A stretch of DNA of 64,000 nt, taken from contig NMRA01001044.1 of NCBI GenBank assembly GCA_002633005.1, positions 1 to 64,000 of the forward strand. The letters run 5' to 3'. The translations under genes were made by a program, and so were the position numbers. Below, piece by piece: positions 1 through 12,170 of this stretch; the first letter of the stretch is position 1; every line of letters begins with the position of its first letter. Origin of the DNA: Phoronis australis. Taxonomy: Eukaryota > Phoronida > Phoronidae. The notes under the pieces are model-generated. The model was not told where the DNA came from. It was given only the letters and a program-made list of their open reading frames with translations, and ran no database searches.

Positions 1-904
1 GCAGGTCAAAAGTAGTACTATTCAGATGAATTTTATGATGCCTTCTTAACTATAAGGCAGCCCAGCTAGCTGACTCTCTATTGTGTTGGCAGGGAATAGG
101 GTAATTGAAACTTCCGCTTCAGTTATCAAATTTAATTGGGTTTTGGCTTGAATTTTCAGCAGGAATAGGTTCCTGACATGAGTAGGTAGGTGCTCCTTGT
201 GCAAAGATGTTGTGCAAGATACTTGGTGACGATAAAAGTCGCATAAGTTCAAGGTTGACTTTGCTCGACTATTCCTTTGCCAGTCTGCACTAAAACAAGG
301 CATCCAATGTATAACTGGCAGCATGCTGCTTTGAACAAGCGTGCTGGTGAATCGCGGAAAAGCCAAAACCTGATGACAAAGGGCAAAGGTGGTGGCTGTC
401 TTATCTTACAAAATTCACTGATTGACTTCCAGCTCTTTAGTGTTTGTGAAATGGATGGAACTCAATTTGTTCAATTATATGAAACAGAACTAGAAGGAGC
501 AGTGATGGTTTCATTCAGCCAAGAGTTAAAATTCACCGATCTAAAACCTTTTGAAATTCAACTATGGAATTCAATTCGTTGCCACCTGAGAGACATTATA
601 GATTTAAATACTTCTAAACTGGTAATCAAACAATAGCTAATTAGCCTGATTGACTGAAGTGATAACTCCAATTTTTAATTAAAATTTTATTTAATTGACT
701 TATTTATCAACTTGTCATCCATCATGTCACTTCATTATTCCGATTGTATAATTATTCATAATTAATTGTTGATTCGTAATATTTATTTTCTTTAAATTTT
801 AGTTGGTGTATGGATCACCAAGGAAGTAAGTTTTTAACTTTTTGTGTTACCCAGATAGTGTAAATAATCCCCATTTTTTACATCTTGTACCTTTTAGTGT
901 ATTA
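1..904. other. No confident gene; short open frames only
   Basis: Open frames of 119 codons (plus, 277-636) and 106 codons (minus, 46-366) overlap antisense here. Neither shows a motif I recognise and neither has convincing splice borders. On the minus strand this region lies downstream of EB1 exon 4, so it may be EB1 intron. I looked for the EB1 C-terminal (EBH) exon and did not see it. Confidence 0.4.
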
Positions 905-979
905 ATGTAGATGATCCAAGAAACAAATAATAACATGGTTCAATAATGGAAATTGTTAATGGCATCACTAATTTGCAAA

Positions 980-2420
980 ACAAAAGCAACCCGGAGCATT
1001 GAAATGTGCCCACCAATGCACCGCAAACAGTGTGCTTCCAGGGGTGTTTAATTGGAACATAAAAATTACCACATGATGGCACAAAATACGTTGAATCCAT
1101 TCGAAAACTGTTATGTGTCATGAAAGGTATTTATAAAATTTCTTAAAAATCCGTCAAGAACCTTTTAAGAAACACAGGAAAATGAAAACAATAAAATTGC
1201 CACTACCAGGCTATAGAAGAAAAAATATAACTGCCACTAAGAGGCGCCACAGTAAATGAAGTCGTCGGAAAATCATCGTCAGACTTCCTGTTTATTGTAG
1301 GAACATATACATGCAAATTTCCACAACCATACTAAGACTGGTTTGGTTGATAGAGGGCGGATGCCAAATAATAAGACTCAAAAACAGTAAAACTGGTAAC
1401 TAGGTGGTGCAAAATATCCCGAATCAAACTGAAAACGGGAGGATAGCATCAACTCAATAATAGTTTCTTATCTGCCAAATTTTGTGAGAATCCGTCGATG
1501 ACCAATGAACACAGACTGAAGTAAATTTTTTTTTAAAAAAATTGCCACTAAGGGGCACAACAGTAGTCCGATCCATATAAAAGTTGTGTTTGTTGTCAAG
1601 CTCACATGAACACTGCAGAGGGTTCAGGATATACAACCATGGGCAAAAAAATGCCACCAGCAGGCACCACAGTTGTAGAGGTTATTGGAAAAGCTTCGTC
1701 AGCCCTCATCTTCACATTAGGAACGTACATGCCATTTCCCTTATCATCCTTAGGGTGGTTTGGTTGACAGAGAGAGGCAGATGCCAAAAGCACACTCAAA
1801 AAGAGTAAAAATGGCCACTAGGTGTCACTCAATGCCTCGATCAAATTCAACCGCAAAACCGGAGGATGGCATCAACCCATTATTAGAAGCCTGTCAAACT
1901 TGTTGAAAATCTGTTGACGACCTTTGAAGATGCAAAAGTATACGTAAAAAACTAATACTGCCAATACAGGGCATACCAGTAGTCCAACCTGTCCGAAAGT
2001 CATCGAGCTCTATTGCTAACTACGTCCAGCAAAATTCAATAAAGATCCAGTAGATCGTTTACGAGATACAGCCATGGGTGTAACAAAATAAAACTGCCAG
2101 TAGGAGGCGCCACAGCAGTCAAAGTCATCGAAAAATCATTGTTAACTGCCCTCCTCACAGTAAGAACATATATGCCAATTTCCAAAATCATCCCTGGAGC
2201 AGTTTGGCTGACAGAGGATATGCCAAAACACAGACTCAAAAACAGTAAAAATGGCCACTAGGTTGCGCAAAGCATCTCAATCTTTCTGAAAATGGGAGGA
2301 TGGCATCCTCTCACTTATAGATGCCTAAATGCCAAGTAAGGGTAAAAAACTAAAATTGCCACTAGGCAGCTCACCGGTAGTTAGAGAGGTCTGAAATTCG
2401 TCACAGGATGCTACACAAGA
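980..2420 (+). repeat. Dispersed CTAG-motif repeat family, copy 1
   Basis: This is a diverged copy of a family seen at least seven times in the window. Its left end reads gcattgaaatgtgcccacc. The body alternates three short blocks of the form gccactaggNggc near 1229, 1400, 1543, 1651, 1811, 1958, 2093, 2252 and 2355, separated by near-constant phrases about a tile of 100-170 bp. It has no coding capacity. It lies on the 3' side of EB1 exon 4. Confidence 0.8.
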
Positions 2421-2673
2421 AAAAACTATTTTGCAAACTCATATCCCGTTTTGCAATCTAGAAATTTTGCGAGTTGGCAACAGACTTTAGAAATAACGTA
2501 ACAACATCAGTCGCCACCTCAAACCAGCCTGAGGAAACTGTATGCAACTGGAAAACTGTTGTCCAATCAATCATTTTATACTTTTCCATTATTCCTAGGA
2601 AACCTCTGACTACACATTCATCAAATTCTGACCGCTGGCCAGTCGCAATGACAAGCGGCGATAATACACTCAC

Positions 2674-2892
2674 CTGGCTTGAGCTTCGGTGCAGCCACCT
2701 TAGACACGGCTGGCTTATCCCTGCCCACCACCCGTGGGTGCTTGGCTGATCCCACCCCCGTGGCACCACGTCTACTCAGTGCGTCGTACTCTTCATTTCC
2801 CCATAGTTGGTATCGAAGAACTTCTTGAACCACTGTAGGAACTCAAAGTTAGCCTGGAAGCTTCCCTTCACCAATTTCGCGATGGGAATGAC
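2674..2892 (-). CDS. MAPRE1: EB1/MAPRE exon 4 (end of CH domain and start of linker), frameshifted
   Basis: The acceptor is cacag|gtcatt and the donor ccag|gtgagt. The first part translates as [20 protein letters not shown] followed by [11 protein letters not shown], the conserved end of the EB1 calponin-homology domain, which binds the growing microtubule lattice at GTP-tubulin sites. The reading frame then fails. At the run CCCC on the plus strand (2799-2802) one base is missing relative to the frame that continues as [12 protein letters not shown] and then a basic, Ala/Pro/Lys-rich linker ending KLKPG at the donor. Restoring one base would make the exon end in phase 1. Both halves look conserved, so a sequencing or assembly indel, or a null allele, is more likely than an old pseudogene. 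The EBH dimerisation domain and the C-terminal EEY-type tail are not in view. Confidence 0.93.
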
Positions 2893-3691
2893 CTGTGCAT
2901 GGAGAAGCAATTCTGTTACACCAAACCGATACTCACAATAACAATAAGGCTTGCTACTAGGTGGCGTGGCAAGTTACACCGTAATGTACTGCCGATTTCC
3001 TTCAGAAATAAAGGCCAAAATTGCCTTATTTCAATTTTGAAAGTCTTCCGAGAACGTTCGGAAAGTCCGCAATTTTTAGAAAGCTTGTCCCGAAAATCGT
3101 GCAATTTTGCCAATTAGTACCATGACTTCATGAAGTGCAGAGAAGCAAACCCAGAAGTACAAATGCGAGACAAGGGTTGAGTTCCGCAAAACCGTAAGAC
3201 ATCACGATAAATCTTTCCTCTTAGAACACTAACATTAAATTCAAACCCATAAATTAAGGTTACATGTACCCCTAATTAAATGCTTTCATTCTTCTTCAAA
3301 AAACTAAGTAACTAGCGACTGTCAACTTGTAAAAGTGTAAATTTTCTGAAACTGGGAATCGAGACAAATTTAATAGAATCATTTACACCTCTGCACTGAA
3401 GTCACTTGAGCATGTGTTTTTGGCAAACATGTTGTTTTTTGAAATATACATAATTGATAGGGAAAAAGTCTATTCACCAGCACTCAAAAAATTTCTGCAT
3501 TAAAACTTTGATGAAAATGCTCAAAAACTGTGTACAGTTAGCGCCGGGGTTTTTAATGGAATTTTTTGGGAAATAAGGGTACACGAAACTGTAACACACA
3601 ACCTTGCCGACCAATAACTTCACTGACAGTCATTTTGCTCCGACAGGCTAATAGATTTTCAGTCCAGCACAGTAGAGATGGCATCACCTAC

Positions 3692-3798
3692 CTTATCACA
3701 GCCGACCTTGTTAAACGCTTCTTGGAGCAGCTTGAAATTGTTGATGTACTCTAACTCAAGTTTGGCATCAAATTTGACTCTTTTCAGCTGGACCGCAT
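3692..3798 (-). CDS. MAPRE1: EB1/MAPRE exon 3 (CH domain centre)
   Basis: The exon is 107 nt, with acceptor ctctacag|atgcgg and donor gataag|gtaggt. It enters in phase 1 and leaves in phase 0, which matches its neighbours. It encodes [20 protein letters not shown] and then [15 protein letters not shown]. The KVKF-AKLE-EYI-NFK core is the signature of EB-family CH domains. No stop or frameshift is present. Confidence 0.95.
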
Positions 3799-5350
3799 CT
3801 GTAGAGAAGAAGTTCAGTAAATGAACGAATGATAGTTATGAACATATTCCACTGCTGTGTACACAAAAACATCAGTAAGAAGGAACTTGCTTTTCTTCTG
3901 TACATAACACAAACAGAAAAAAACATGAAATTACTGCTGGATTATTGTATTATCAGATGATAAACTAAAATACAACTAGATTTCTGCATATGAACTCTTC
4001 CTGGGACTCATCTAACCGCAGCCTCAGCTCAGACAGCACGTCAGAGACAAAAAAGACAGCCCATTTCAAGACAAATTTGACAGTAACAATGGCAACACGA
4101 AGAATTTTAACATTTCTGATTGATAAATTTTTTGAAACCTTTAATTCGTTGTTTTAGAATGATAGCGAGATATAAATCAAGATTACAGACTATCACTGTC
4201 TATTTTTACCATAAATGTCACAATGATGTTCGGCAAATGCTGGCAGTCTTGGTTTTCAGGGAGAGCGCCTCCCCACCCTGTGACATAACCTCATGCTGGA
4301 TCCCCGCATATGGCAAGTGTCAATCTCACCCAAATTGGACAACGCTTTTCAAATCCTAGATGAGTCCCAAGTCTCCACCACAGCAAAACCTCCCAGGAGC
4401 ATGAAGTGTCGCAGACCATCAACTCTTTGTTGAGGTCATCGAACAAAATTAAGATCTATACTGACAGGGCCACTGACGCCGCCTCTAAATATTTAAAAAC
4501 TGCGAAGTTCGCATTATCACAACAAAAAATCTCATTTAATGGCTGAAAAATTCTCATCAAGGTTAGAATCACTATGCAAAACGTTACTTTTGGCTAATTG
4601 AGGGGTGGCATCCGGGGGTGGAAATGGTGATAAACGGAAAGGGATTTTCTCCTCAATTAAACAATTCCTCTCTCGGAAGGCACGGGCACGCTTTTCCATC
4701 TTGTGACTGGTGTCACATGCACACCTTTTTTTAGGTGGTGGCTTCTATTGTTGAACCAGCTATTTACAAACTTAAAGGTGTAATCTTATCCACCACATTA
4801 GAAAGTACTGCACATATCCAGTAAGAAATTTGATCTCACATTATTTGAGACTGGGCATAGAAGAATAGAAATTTTAATTCCTTGCTTTCTTGCTTGATAA
4901 AAAAGGATTTATAAACGTCTCGTGTAATGGCATTTAAAACACATTTTGGAAAGAGAAAATGAGCTAACTATAAATCTATCACTAAGAATTTCAGTGCGCA
5001 AAGCAATCATTGAAATCAACACAGCCAAAGCAAGGAAACTACTCAGGGTTCAGTCTTGTAAATACTCTGGGTAAATATTTAAGCGCAGAGGTTGGACTCT
5101 TCAAACACTATGGCTACATATGGAATCCCACTGCAGTCTTGACAACCTTAAAAAATGAAACTCTAGAGCCAATGGCAGCACTACGTAAACTATAGAGATA
5201 AGGCCCCACGCAGGATCTTATTGCAGGCACCTGCCTAGCCAGAGTATATACAGGTCTAATCAGGTGCAGGATCTTATTGCAGGCACCTGCCTAGCCAGAG
5301 TATATACAGGTCTAATCAATGTATTGTTTCTACGCCACATTGTCACCTAC
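3799..5350 (-). other. EB1 intron 2, with a tandem duplication
   Basis: This is non-coding sequence between EB1 exons 2 and 3. It is AT-rich with no recognisable gene. The only structured part is the 56-bp tandem duplication at 5211-5322, close to the exon 2 donor. Confidence 0.6.
5211..5322. repeat. 56-bp tandem duplication (2 copies)
   Basis: The unit beginning caggatcttattgcaggcac occurs at 5211 and again at 5267 with almost no difference. The unit itself contains gcaggcacctgc, a short palindrome. It lies about 30 bp inside EB1 intron 2 from the exon 2 donor (5350). Confidence 0.9.
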
Positions 5351-5389
5351 CTTTAAACAGCATGTCCATCAACTGGCAGTACGCAACAC
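5351..5389 (-). CDS. MAPRE1: EB1/MAPRE exon 2 (39-nt micro-exon)
   Basis: The acceptor is tttttgcag|gtgttg and the donor aaag|gtaggt. It encodes VAYCQLMDMLFK with split codons at both ends (Gly from exon 1, Asp into exon 3). This matches the AYCQ-MDMLF segment of EB1 CH domains. It was found by following phase from exon 1 and exon 3; the phases 1-1 agree on both sides. Confidence 0.94.
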
Positions 5390-7773
5390 CTGCAAAAAGA
5401 GAATGATGACAATGTGAAACTAATGCAGGGAATTTAAAACTTGCAATAACCTCTCAATCTGTCCATTGTTTGAGAAACATTTAGGTTATGCAAGGCCTTA
5501 TGGAGTCCATATGTCCATTGGACATGTCCCTGTGTTTAGCCAAATATCTACAAAACTATAGATTTCACGAAGCCTGCAAAATTAAGATTTTTTACTTTAA
5601 TACCAATCTGCATTAATTGGGTGATGTGACTGTATTTTAGTAAAATTTAGCCAAGGAGGAAGATACAAGAGCAAAGCAATGGTATTAATAACATGGCCAA
5701 ATTTTATTTGACATAAATATTCAAGATAAGACTTCAAAACCGCTGTTACAGTTTTCTAAACTATAATCTAGTTTTAAGAAACTTATGAGTTTTACATGAA
5801 ACTTGTAATTAAAGTTCTACTTTGTATTGTTCCTTTTGAAAAAGTGAAACATTTTAAAAACAATTCCGAACATTGTTTTGGAGAACAGTGCATGTAGCAT
5901 AGCATGTGAATTTTTAATATGAATCCCATCAGCCATTCCGAGATAATATGTCTCAAAGTTAGTAAATTTTGACAATTCTCTAGGGTCCTTATATAACCTA
6001 AACACTACAATGTGTGATAAGAATGCAAAACTCCCAGTTGGAATGGTTCGCGCATGATAATCCTATCCTCTGAAGAATAACCCGCCAATGACTTTATTTT
6101 TCACCTTTACCCGAGTATCAGCCCACCTTTCTTACCAATGCACTTTTGTGGAATTAAATTCAAATTTCCATACAGTTCTTTAATGCGGTAGTGTTTACCT
6201 ACATACCATGCTAATAGGAGACAGGGATTTTCTTGAAAAGGCTGTGTTCCAATATTTGACGAAACAATATTACCTCGTCTGTCATATCGTGGCTCAAACC
6301 GAAGATTTTTGCCTGAAATTTCCACCCACACACCTGCATGCGGAAAATTTATCAAATACAGGACCTTAGGCCTATTTTTCAAGCCAAAGTTAAACATTTC
6401 TAGAGTTTATAAAGTTTCCAAAAATGATGGGCACCACAGTGGCACAAAAACAAGAGTTCAAATAACAAAGCACAGTTCATCTTAGCACCTTTTTTGGTTA
6501 CCTATAAAATAAAATAAATAACAAATAGAGCCACTGAGGGAGTATAATATCATCATTAAGGACAACGGAAATCTTATTTTTTGAGTTTTTCATAGAAGAC
6601 ATCAAGCATCAAACTAATGCTTTATCAAGTTCAAGTTCTGTATTATAGAAGTACCATCAAAAAATATTTTCAAAAATCGTGGGCATTCACAACAATATCA
6701 GAGGATTTTGAAAAATTAAAAAAGTGTAAATTCTGTCTAATATTTTTGTCCAAAATTGGCAAGATTTTACCGTGTTATAAATGTAACATTTTTGATGAAT
6801 TATGAAACAATTAACTATAAATTGATAATAAACTTTATGAACAGACATGCTAATTAATATCAGATAATTATTTTGAAAGTCACAATTTCTTTTCGAACAG
6901 GACTTGTAATTGTAAACAACTTGTTGTCATAAACTTTAGTATCGCACAATTTCTTCAGAAAAGCTTTAGTTCTTCTAATATCCCAGTGTAGTTCTGACAG
7001 GATATGATTGTCAAAACATGTTTTGGAAATGGGTCAGCTTTAGGTGGGTTGATTCTAAGAAACACCCACATCGATGTACTTATGCCTTGACCAGTGTCCA
7101 TGGGATATTTAGTCATATCTTAGAGTTTAAATATTTGTAGAGCAGAAATAAGCGCCATTCTCAAAAGAAAAAGTTAGGAGACGAGGAAGCTGTGTAACTT
7201 TAGAGAAGATCACTGAGTGTGTAGAGTTTCAAGGAGTGTAGTCAGTCACTGACAAGGATCATACTCATACACAAAACAAGAACTGGATGTTCATGCGTGG
7301 ATAAGATCAAAGGGAGCATTTTCTGTAAGTCTCATTAGAGTTTATGATCTATGAAATATTCTAGGATATAATATATTTTAGAATAATTTTGGTTTGGTAA
7401 ATGTGATTTAAAGTTTATGTACCGACTCAGTTAGTTTTGAGTAATTTTGACTAATTTCTTAAATTGATTTTTGTTATCTGTTGAATGTAATATTGTCATG
7501 TATTTCGAGTATTTTATGTATTTTCGTAGATTTACGGTTCTCACACAGTTCTCACAAGGATTCAAATTTTTCACTGAGATTCCAACTGAAATTAGTAAAT
7601 GAAATTATCCCGCCAAACTCGGACGTTGATTTTGTCTGTCCAATGCAGAACATTGCAATAAAATCACAAGCAATTTTCCATCTATAAGCCAGGGCTTGTA
7701 TTAGGGAAACTAAGGTGAAAACTAAACAATTTTCTGAATTTGTGGCCCGTGGCTTACTAGGGCAAATTCCTAG
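5390..7773 (-). other. EB1 intron 1, distal part: no recognisable gene
   Basis: AT-rich sequence. A 96-codon minus-strand frame at 6107-6397 and a 68-codon plus-strand frame at 7481-7687 have plausible composition but no family motif. Inside the former, acceptor-like gcatgcag|gtgtgt and donor-like acgag|gtaata would bracket a short exon (VWVEISGKNLRFEPRYDRR). I could not assign it, and treat it as unproven. Confidence 0.35.
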
Positions 7774-7775
7774 TA

Positions 7776-8288
7776 CCGTATTGGCCGTGATAACTGCCCA
7801 GGGCGCTTAGAAAAATCTGTTTCAGAGGGGGGCGCTTATTATAACCCCAGGCCGTTGAAACGCGGTCTCCAAAATGGGTGAAATGGGAAGCTAAGATTCA
7901 TTCTATTTACGCTCGGTGACGTATCTGTAATCTATAAAAGACTTTCTAAAAAACCGTGGTGCATTGCTATCAAACTTTGCTGCTAAATTACGATCATTTT
8001 ACAGAAAATTGTGCTGAAATCCCAGGGCAAAAACTCGCCGACTGCCTGCCTCGCAATCATCGAAACAGCGACTTGAATGCTTAAATAAAAATAGTTTCGA
8101 CTCAAGCAAATTCTACAAATTCTGCGCACGATTTTTTTCAAGACTGTCGGATATTATTGATAAATTGAAGACGTTACAGTAGAGTTTAAGGACTGTACAC
8201 ATTCATGGACTGGGCGCTTATCTTAGCAAAATCTGAAAACGTGTGGTGGCGCTTACAGGGGCATGGGCGGTTATTACGGCGAATATGG
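7776..8288. mobile_element. MITE-like element with ccgtatt termini
   Basis: Left end ccgtattggccgtgataact and right end ggttattacggcgaatatgg are inverted copies (about 25 bp, a few mismatches). The interior is rich in gcgctta blocks and has no long open frame. The same termini and interior recur inverted at 18501-19845, which shows this is a dispersed family. I cannot place it in a superfamily, and the target duplication is not clear. It lies in EB1 intron 1. Confidence 0.8.
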
Positions 8289-8828
8289 AAATTAATCAGT
8301 CAGAACAATATCACTGTGATTTGAGACAAAATTTGTCTACCGCCACAAATCACTTGGCTAAACCACCTATTTGCTAACACCTAGGGATTGCCATGTGACT
8401 AATATCGAGCGTTTTTCACTTGGAATTGTTTTTAATGTATGACTCATCGTCTGCAACTCATTCACATGCAAACTTGAGACTCTGAGACCAAGCAAACTGA
8501 AGCTGTCCTCATCAATGATGCTACAAAAATAGCCATGAGTGGTAAATTCACCCGAAAACTCAATTGTTGCTGGTATAACTACATCACACATCTCTGCGTA
8601 GTTTCATTGAATTATGTGAACAGATTCTCTAGAAATCATCTGGAACTGCTTCACCCCAAACCATTGAAAACCCCACCCCTCTAGACCTCGTAGCAGAGAG
8701 GGGGGCAGATTAATTACAATTAGCGCGAACCATCACATGTGTGACAAATGTCATCAAGATCTGACCAGGGTTTTTTTGAGACTTCCAGTGGACACCGGTA
8801 CAGGATGACAGCAATAATGTGGCCAGAT
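8289..8828. other. EB1 intron 1 between two elements: nothing recognised
   Basis: The 74-codon minus frame at 8367-8591 shows no motif. There are no splice-bounded exons that I can defend. Confidence 0.4.
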
Positions 8829-10620
8829 GTACTGTAAACGTTCGGGTGAACGCCCATGCTCAGTTGACCGCCCACCCCCTACTTTTGGTGGATTTTCGTT
8901 TTAACCGCCCACTGCTCGGTTAAGAGCCCCCTGCGATTTTTGAAGATTTCCAGTTAAGGGCACACCTCTCGGTTAAGCGGCCATCCCCCATATTTAAAGA
9001 ATGAAGATTTAGCGCCCAGTGCTAAGGAAACGCGCGATTCCCCCGATCAATGAACACAATGACTGCAAAGACGCCGGGTCTCCAAGACGGTGGTTTAGCA
9101 ATGTGAATTACAATTATACAAGTAAGGAGTTATTTTCCTGGGTCATGGACTCACTTCAAAATATAATTAATACTTGAATGTTTTTGTCACTTTATTTTCT
9201 TCCCACGTTTGCAAAGTTTAAGAACGCCGCCAGAGTCAAAACCTCCGCTTTCAGTGACTTTGTCTGCCGCGCTGAGTTTTCGTCTGCAGTGCACTAGACA
9301 CATATTCGAAAAAATCAGGCCAGAGAAATGAGACAATGGTTTTGCCAACCCTCCAAATTCTATTAAGGTGGGAAGCTCTCGTAGTTTGAACAAATCTCAC
9401 AACTCACGGAAAGTTGTCAAATTCTCAATATTTTGATGAACGTAATTGCTGGGTTATAGAGGATGTTTGGCGACCGAAGGGACAGTACAAGTGCCTTACT
9501 GGGTTACCGATTTCGTTGCTGCCTATCGATTTCTGAATTGAAAGGTTGGCAATAATGTATGTTTGTGTATGATCTTGAGGTAATAAAATAAAAACTGCTA
9601 GTAAAATTTCGTTTTTCGCTTATTGCATCTCAGTCAAACTGGCGTCGGCAGATTTAACTAATGTCGCTGGCTGTTCTTTACTGTTTCTTGCGTCAGACCC
9701 AACGTCAGCGTGACTGTGTGAATTATTGTTTCCACATCCCCTTTTTAGCCATCCAGAATAATTTTGTTTATACATTGGTCAGTTTCAGACTGAACAAAAG
9801 TTCTTACCATTCTTTTGTCGAGTCTGAAATATCAACGACATAGACTGACTGAAAATTGGCGATAGTGGGTAGGAGATGCACACAGCTAGCTACGAGCATG
9901 GGCTTAGGGAGCATCAAGCTGGGAAATGTAAGAATTGACTTGACATCACAGTTTTGGGGAACATTGGCAGCGGAGGAATATCATAAAGAACTGGGTCTTT
10001 CGTAACAACAGCTTAAAAGTACATAGTCACACCCGTTCTTGTTACTTAAGACTTTCGCTATTCTCTTTTGATGTGTGACTTCATAGTGGTACACGCACGC
10101 AAGTTCCCACACTTTGGAGTGCATGCTATCTTTATGACACCAACATGTGATTGACAGGTGACTCACATGTAGGCCCTATGTGCGTGCTGAATCCCGCCGC
10201 TATCTTTGGCCATAAAAAACAAGATGCATATTGAAAGAGGCCATTATATTACTTGACGGCATTTCCAAGTCTCGATTGTCAGCCGACTGAGACATTGCGC
10301 GCTAACAGCAGGACCGAACAGTGCCGCAGTGCGATATTACAAGTGATATGAATAGGATAATCTGGACATCTTGCATGAAAAATAAATGTTTTTCCACCAC
10401 GAAGTTTGGTAAGGAGATCATTTAAGAATGAATTGAAACATCGCTGTTTTGTGGCGTTTTATCACATATTTAAGCCGTGGCTCGAAATTTTATTCTTGAT
10501 TGACGAGTTCCTCACGGCCGCTTATACCCGATTCTTGTCTTGGGCCTACTTCTTTGCAGAGCATGTTTGGCGCAACGGCAAGTGAGCAATGCCGGGCAGT
10601 CGAGATAAAACAGCAAGCCA

Positions 10621-10697
10621 GTGCGCTACAGAACCATACGCTGAAAATGTCATTGAGTCACGCAGTGTGTGCTGAAAATGTCATTGAGTCATGGAGT
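10621..10697. repeat. Short direct repeat, gctgaaaatgtcattgagtca twice
   Basis: Two copies about 39 bp apart just left of the Kolobok-like insertion. This is a simple local duplication. Confidence 0.7.
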
Positions 10698-11071
10698 GTC
10701 GACTATAAACATCCCAAACACAAAAAACATTTGAATTAAAGGCGAAGGCAACCTTTTTTCATGTCATTTTGAGCTAAATAAGGTTGGTTGGTTATCCTAG
10801 ACATATTTTCCATTTAATTACAGCTTTTGTAATTTTATTAGTTACTCGTCCGCTATTCCGGAAGTGACGTTTTAGGAGGCAAGCGTTTCCCGCCACTTGG
10901 TTTTGCGTTGAGTTTACCATGCGAATCCGTTCTGTTCTACTTTTGTTTTGTGCCGTTTTTCAACAATTGTCGCCACCACTTTCCATCGGCGAGTATTCTG
11001 CGGCAACATAGGTTAGTAGAGAACTCAACTACGTTGGATTTAGGAATTGTTTAGTGTGTTGTAAGCTGAAA

Positions 11072-11471
11072 ATGGCTGGACTCTGTGACCCGCGTATCAC
11101 ATTGACAGTAGTGTGAGTGACGGAGACCTTGTTCACAGCAGTGGTGACGAGGAATTTTTTCATGGACATTTAGTGGGTGGGTACATGTTTGAGCCCTTTT
11201 ATAACGAGGCAGAGTACACACAGGCACAGGCAGCTGTTGAGAGAAACGAGGCGGCTATACTGAGGACAGACGTGGTGACACATCTTGGTGCAAATGCACT
11301 GTGTGCGTTGTTATGCCTACCTCAAAGGAATGCTCGTGCTGTTCAGAGTTCGACGAGGCCAAGCCACTACTGGACACGGTTAAGTGGACTTCCGGCATAC
11401 CACGGACAGAGGAACAACTGTCCCACTTGCCAGAGTGTCCCACGACACACTCCCACTGGATGGTGACCTGA
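11072..11471 (+). pseudogene. P2X7-intracellular-like zinc-motif protein, transposon ORF 2 remnant
   Basis: The first part (11113-11250) reads acidic sequence then GYMFEPFYNEAEYTQAQAAV. After a frameshift near 11250 the next frame carries WCKCTVCVVMPTSKECSCC (11286-11342), then SEFDEAKPLLD and a stop at 11469-11471. The spacing W-C-x-C-x2-C-x2-MPT-x3-C-x-CC resembles the cysteine-rich cytoplasmic region of P2X7 receptors, and similar proteins are encoded beside THAP transposases in Kolobok elements of marine invertebrates. A likely start is the ATG at 11072, but reaching the main frame needs another shift near 11108. The last 30 or so codons (after 11376) are antisense to the transposase gene and are probably not part of the original protein. 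The gene is broken. Confidence 0.7.
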
Positions 11472-12170
11472 GCACCCAAACTGCTTACATCGGGTCGTGT
11501 GACTCCCTCGCCACACACCTGGCACCTTCTAAATAGCTCCAACACTTTAGACAAGTCCACAATAAACTTATCAAAGTTTGGCTCACCGATCTGTTCACTG
11601 CACGACGAAGTGGCCTCTTCACTGGGTGTCGAACTGGGCCTGTAATCACTCCCACTACTCAATATCGCCGCAGGGCTGCTTAGAGGCTCTGGGCTGGAGA
11701 AAACAGCACAGGGCGAATCTCTACTGGTTCCAAGGAATGGCACGCTCTGGGGTACGTTCGGAGGCACAGGTGACAGTAGATGAAGTGCCTCCACTGGCTC
11801 CAGTCACTGTACTGGCCACAGCTCGCGAGGCTTCTCGCTTCAAAAACACACTGCTCGGGGGTGGCGACGGGGCACTGCCGGGAATCAACACAGACGGAAT
11901 GGCATCCTTCTTCAGGCGTTGTTTCGCTGGGACCTTCATCAGTTCAGCGTACAAATCCCTTTCATAATCGGACGGCCGAAAGTGTTTGCCACACACACGG
12001 TAATTCTCGACTGCTTTGTACGTTGCGTGGACGGGTAACGCTGCATTCTTCACACAAACGAGCCAAGTACGGTGAAGTGTGTCATCCATCGGAAAGCGAT
12101 GCAAAGGTACTCCCAAAGCGCGCGTGAGACGATAATTAGTACATTCCGGTACGTAGTAACAGTGTGGCAT
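11376..12170 (-). pseudogene. THAP-domain transposase N-terminal remnant (Kolobok-like)
   Basis: The ATG at 12168-12170 lies about 110 bp inside the right terminal repeat. Residues 1-70 form a THAP zinc-finger DNA-binding domain: C4 and C10, then HRTWLVC, then CGKHF (C-x2-H) and the trailing PSDYERD. A Ser/Pro/Thr-rich linker follows. The frame stops at 11721, but a second frame open from 11794 continues as a C-x2-C (CQVCGEG) and C-x-x-GHSGKW zinc-like module ending RGMPEVH near 11379, so a frameshift lies in the linker. In full Kolobok proteins the catalytic core follows this module; here it is missing. No function is expected except possible DNA binding by the THAP peptide alone. Confidence 0.75.

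Noticed and set aside
2458-2833. Open frames of 91 and 103 codons overlapping EB1 exon 4
   Set aside because: Antisense or out-of-frame readings of a conserved exon; no independent motif.
11578-12127. Plus-strand frames of 115 and 129 codons
   Set aside because: Antisense of the THAP-domain gene.
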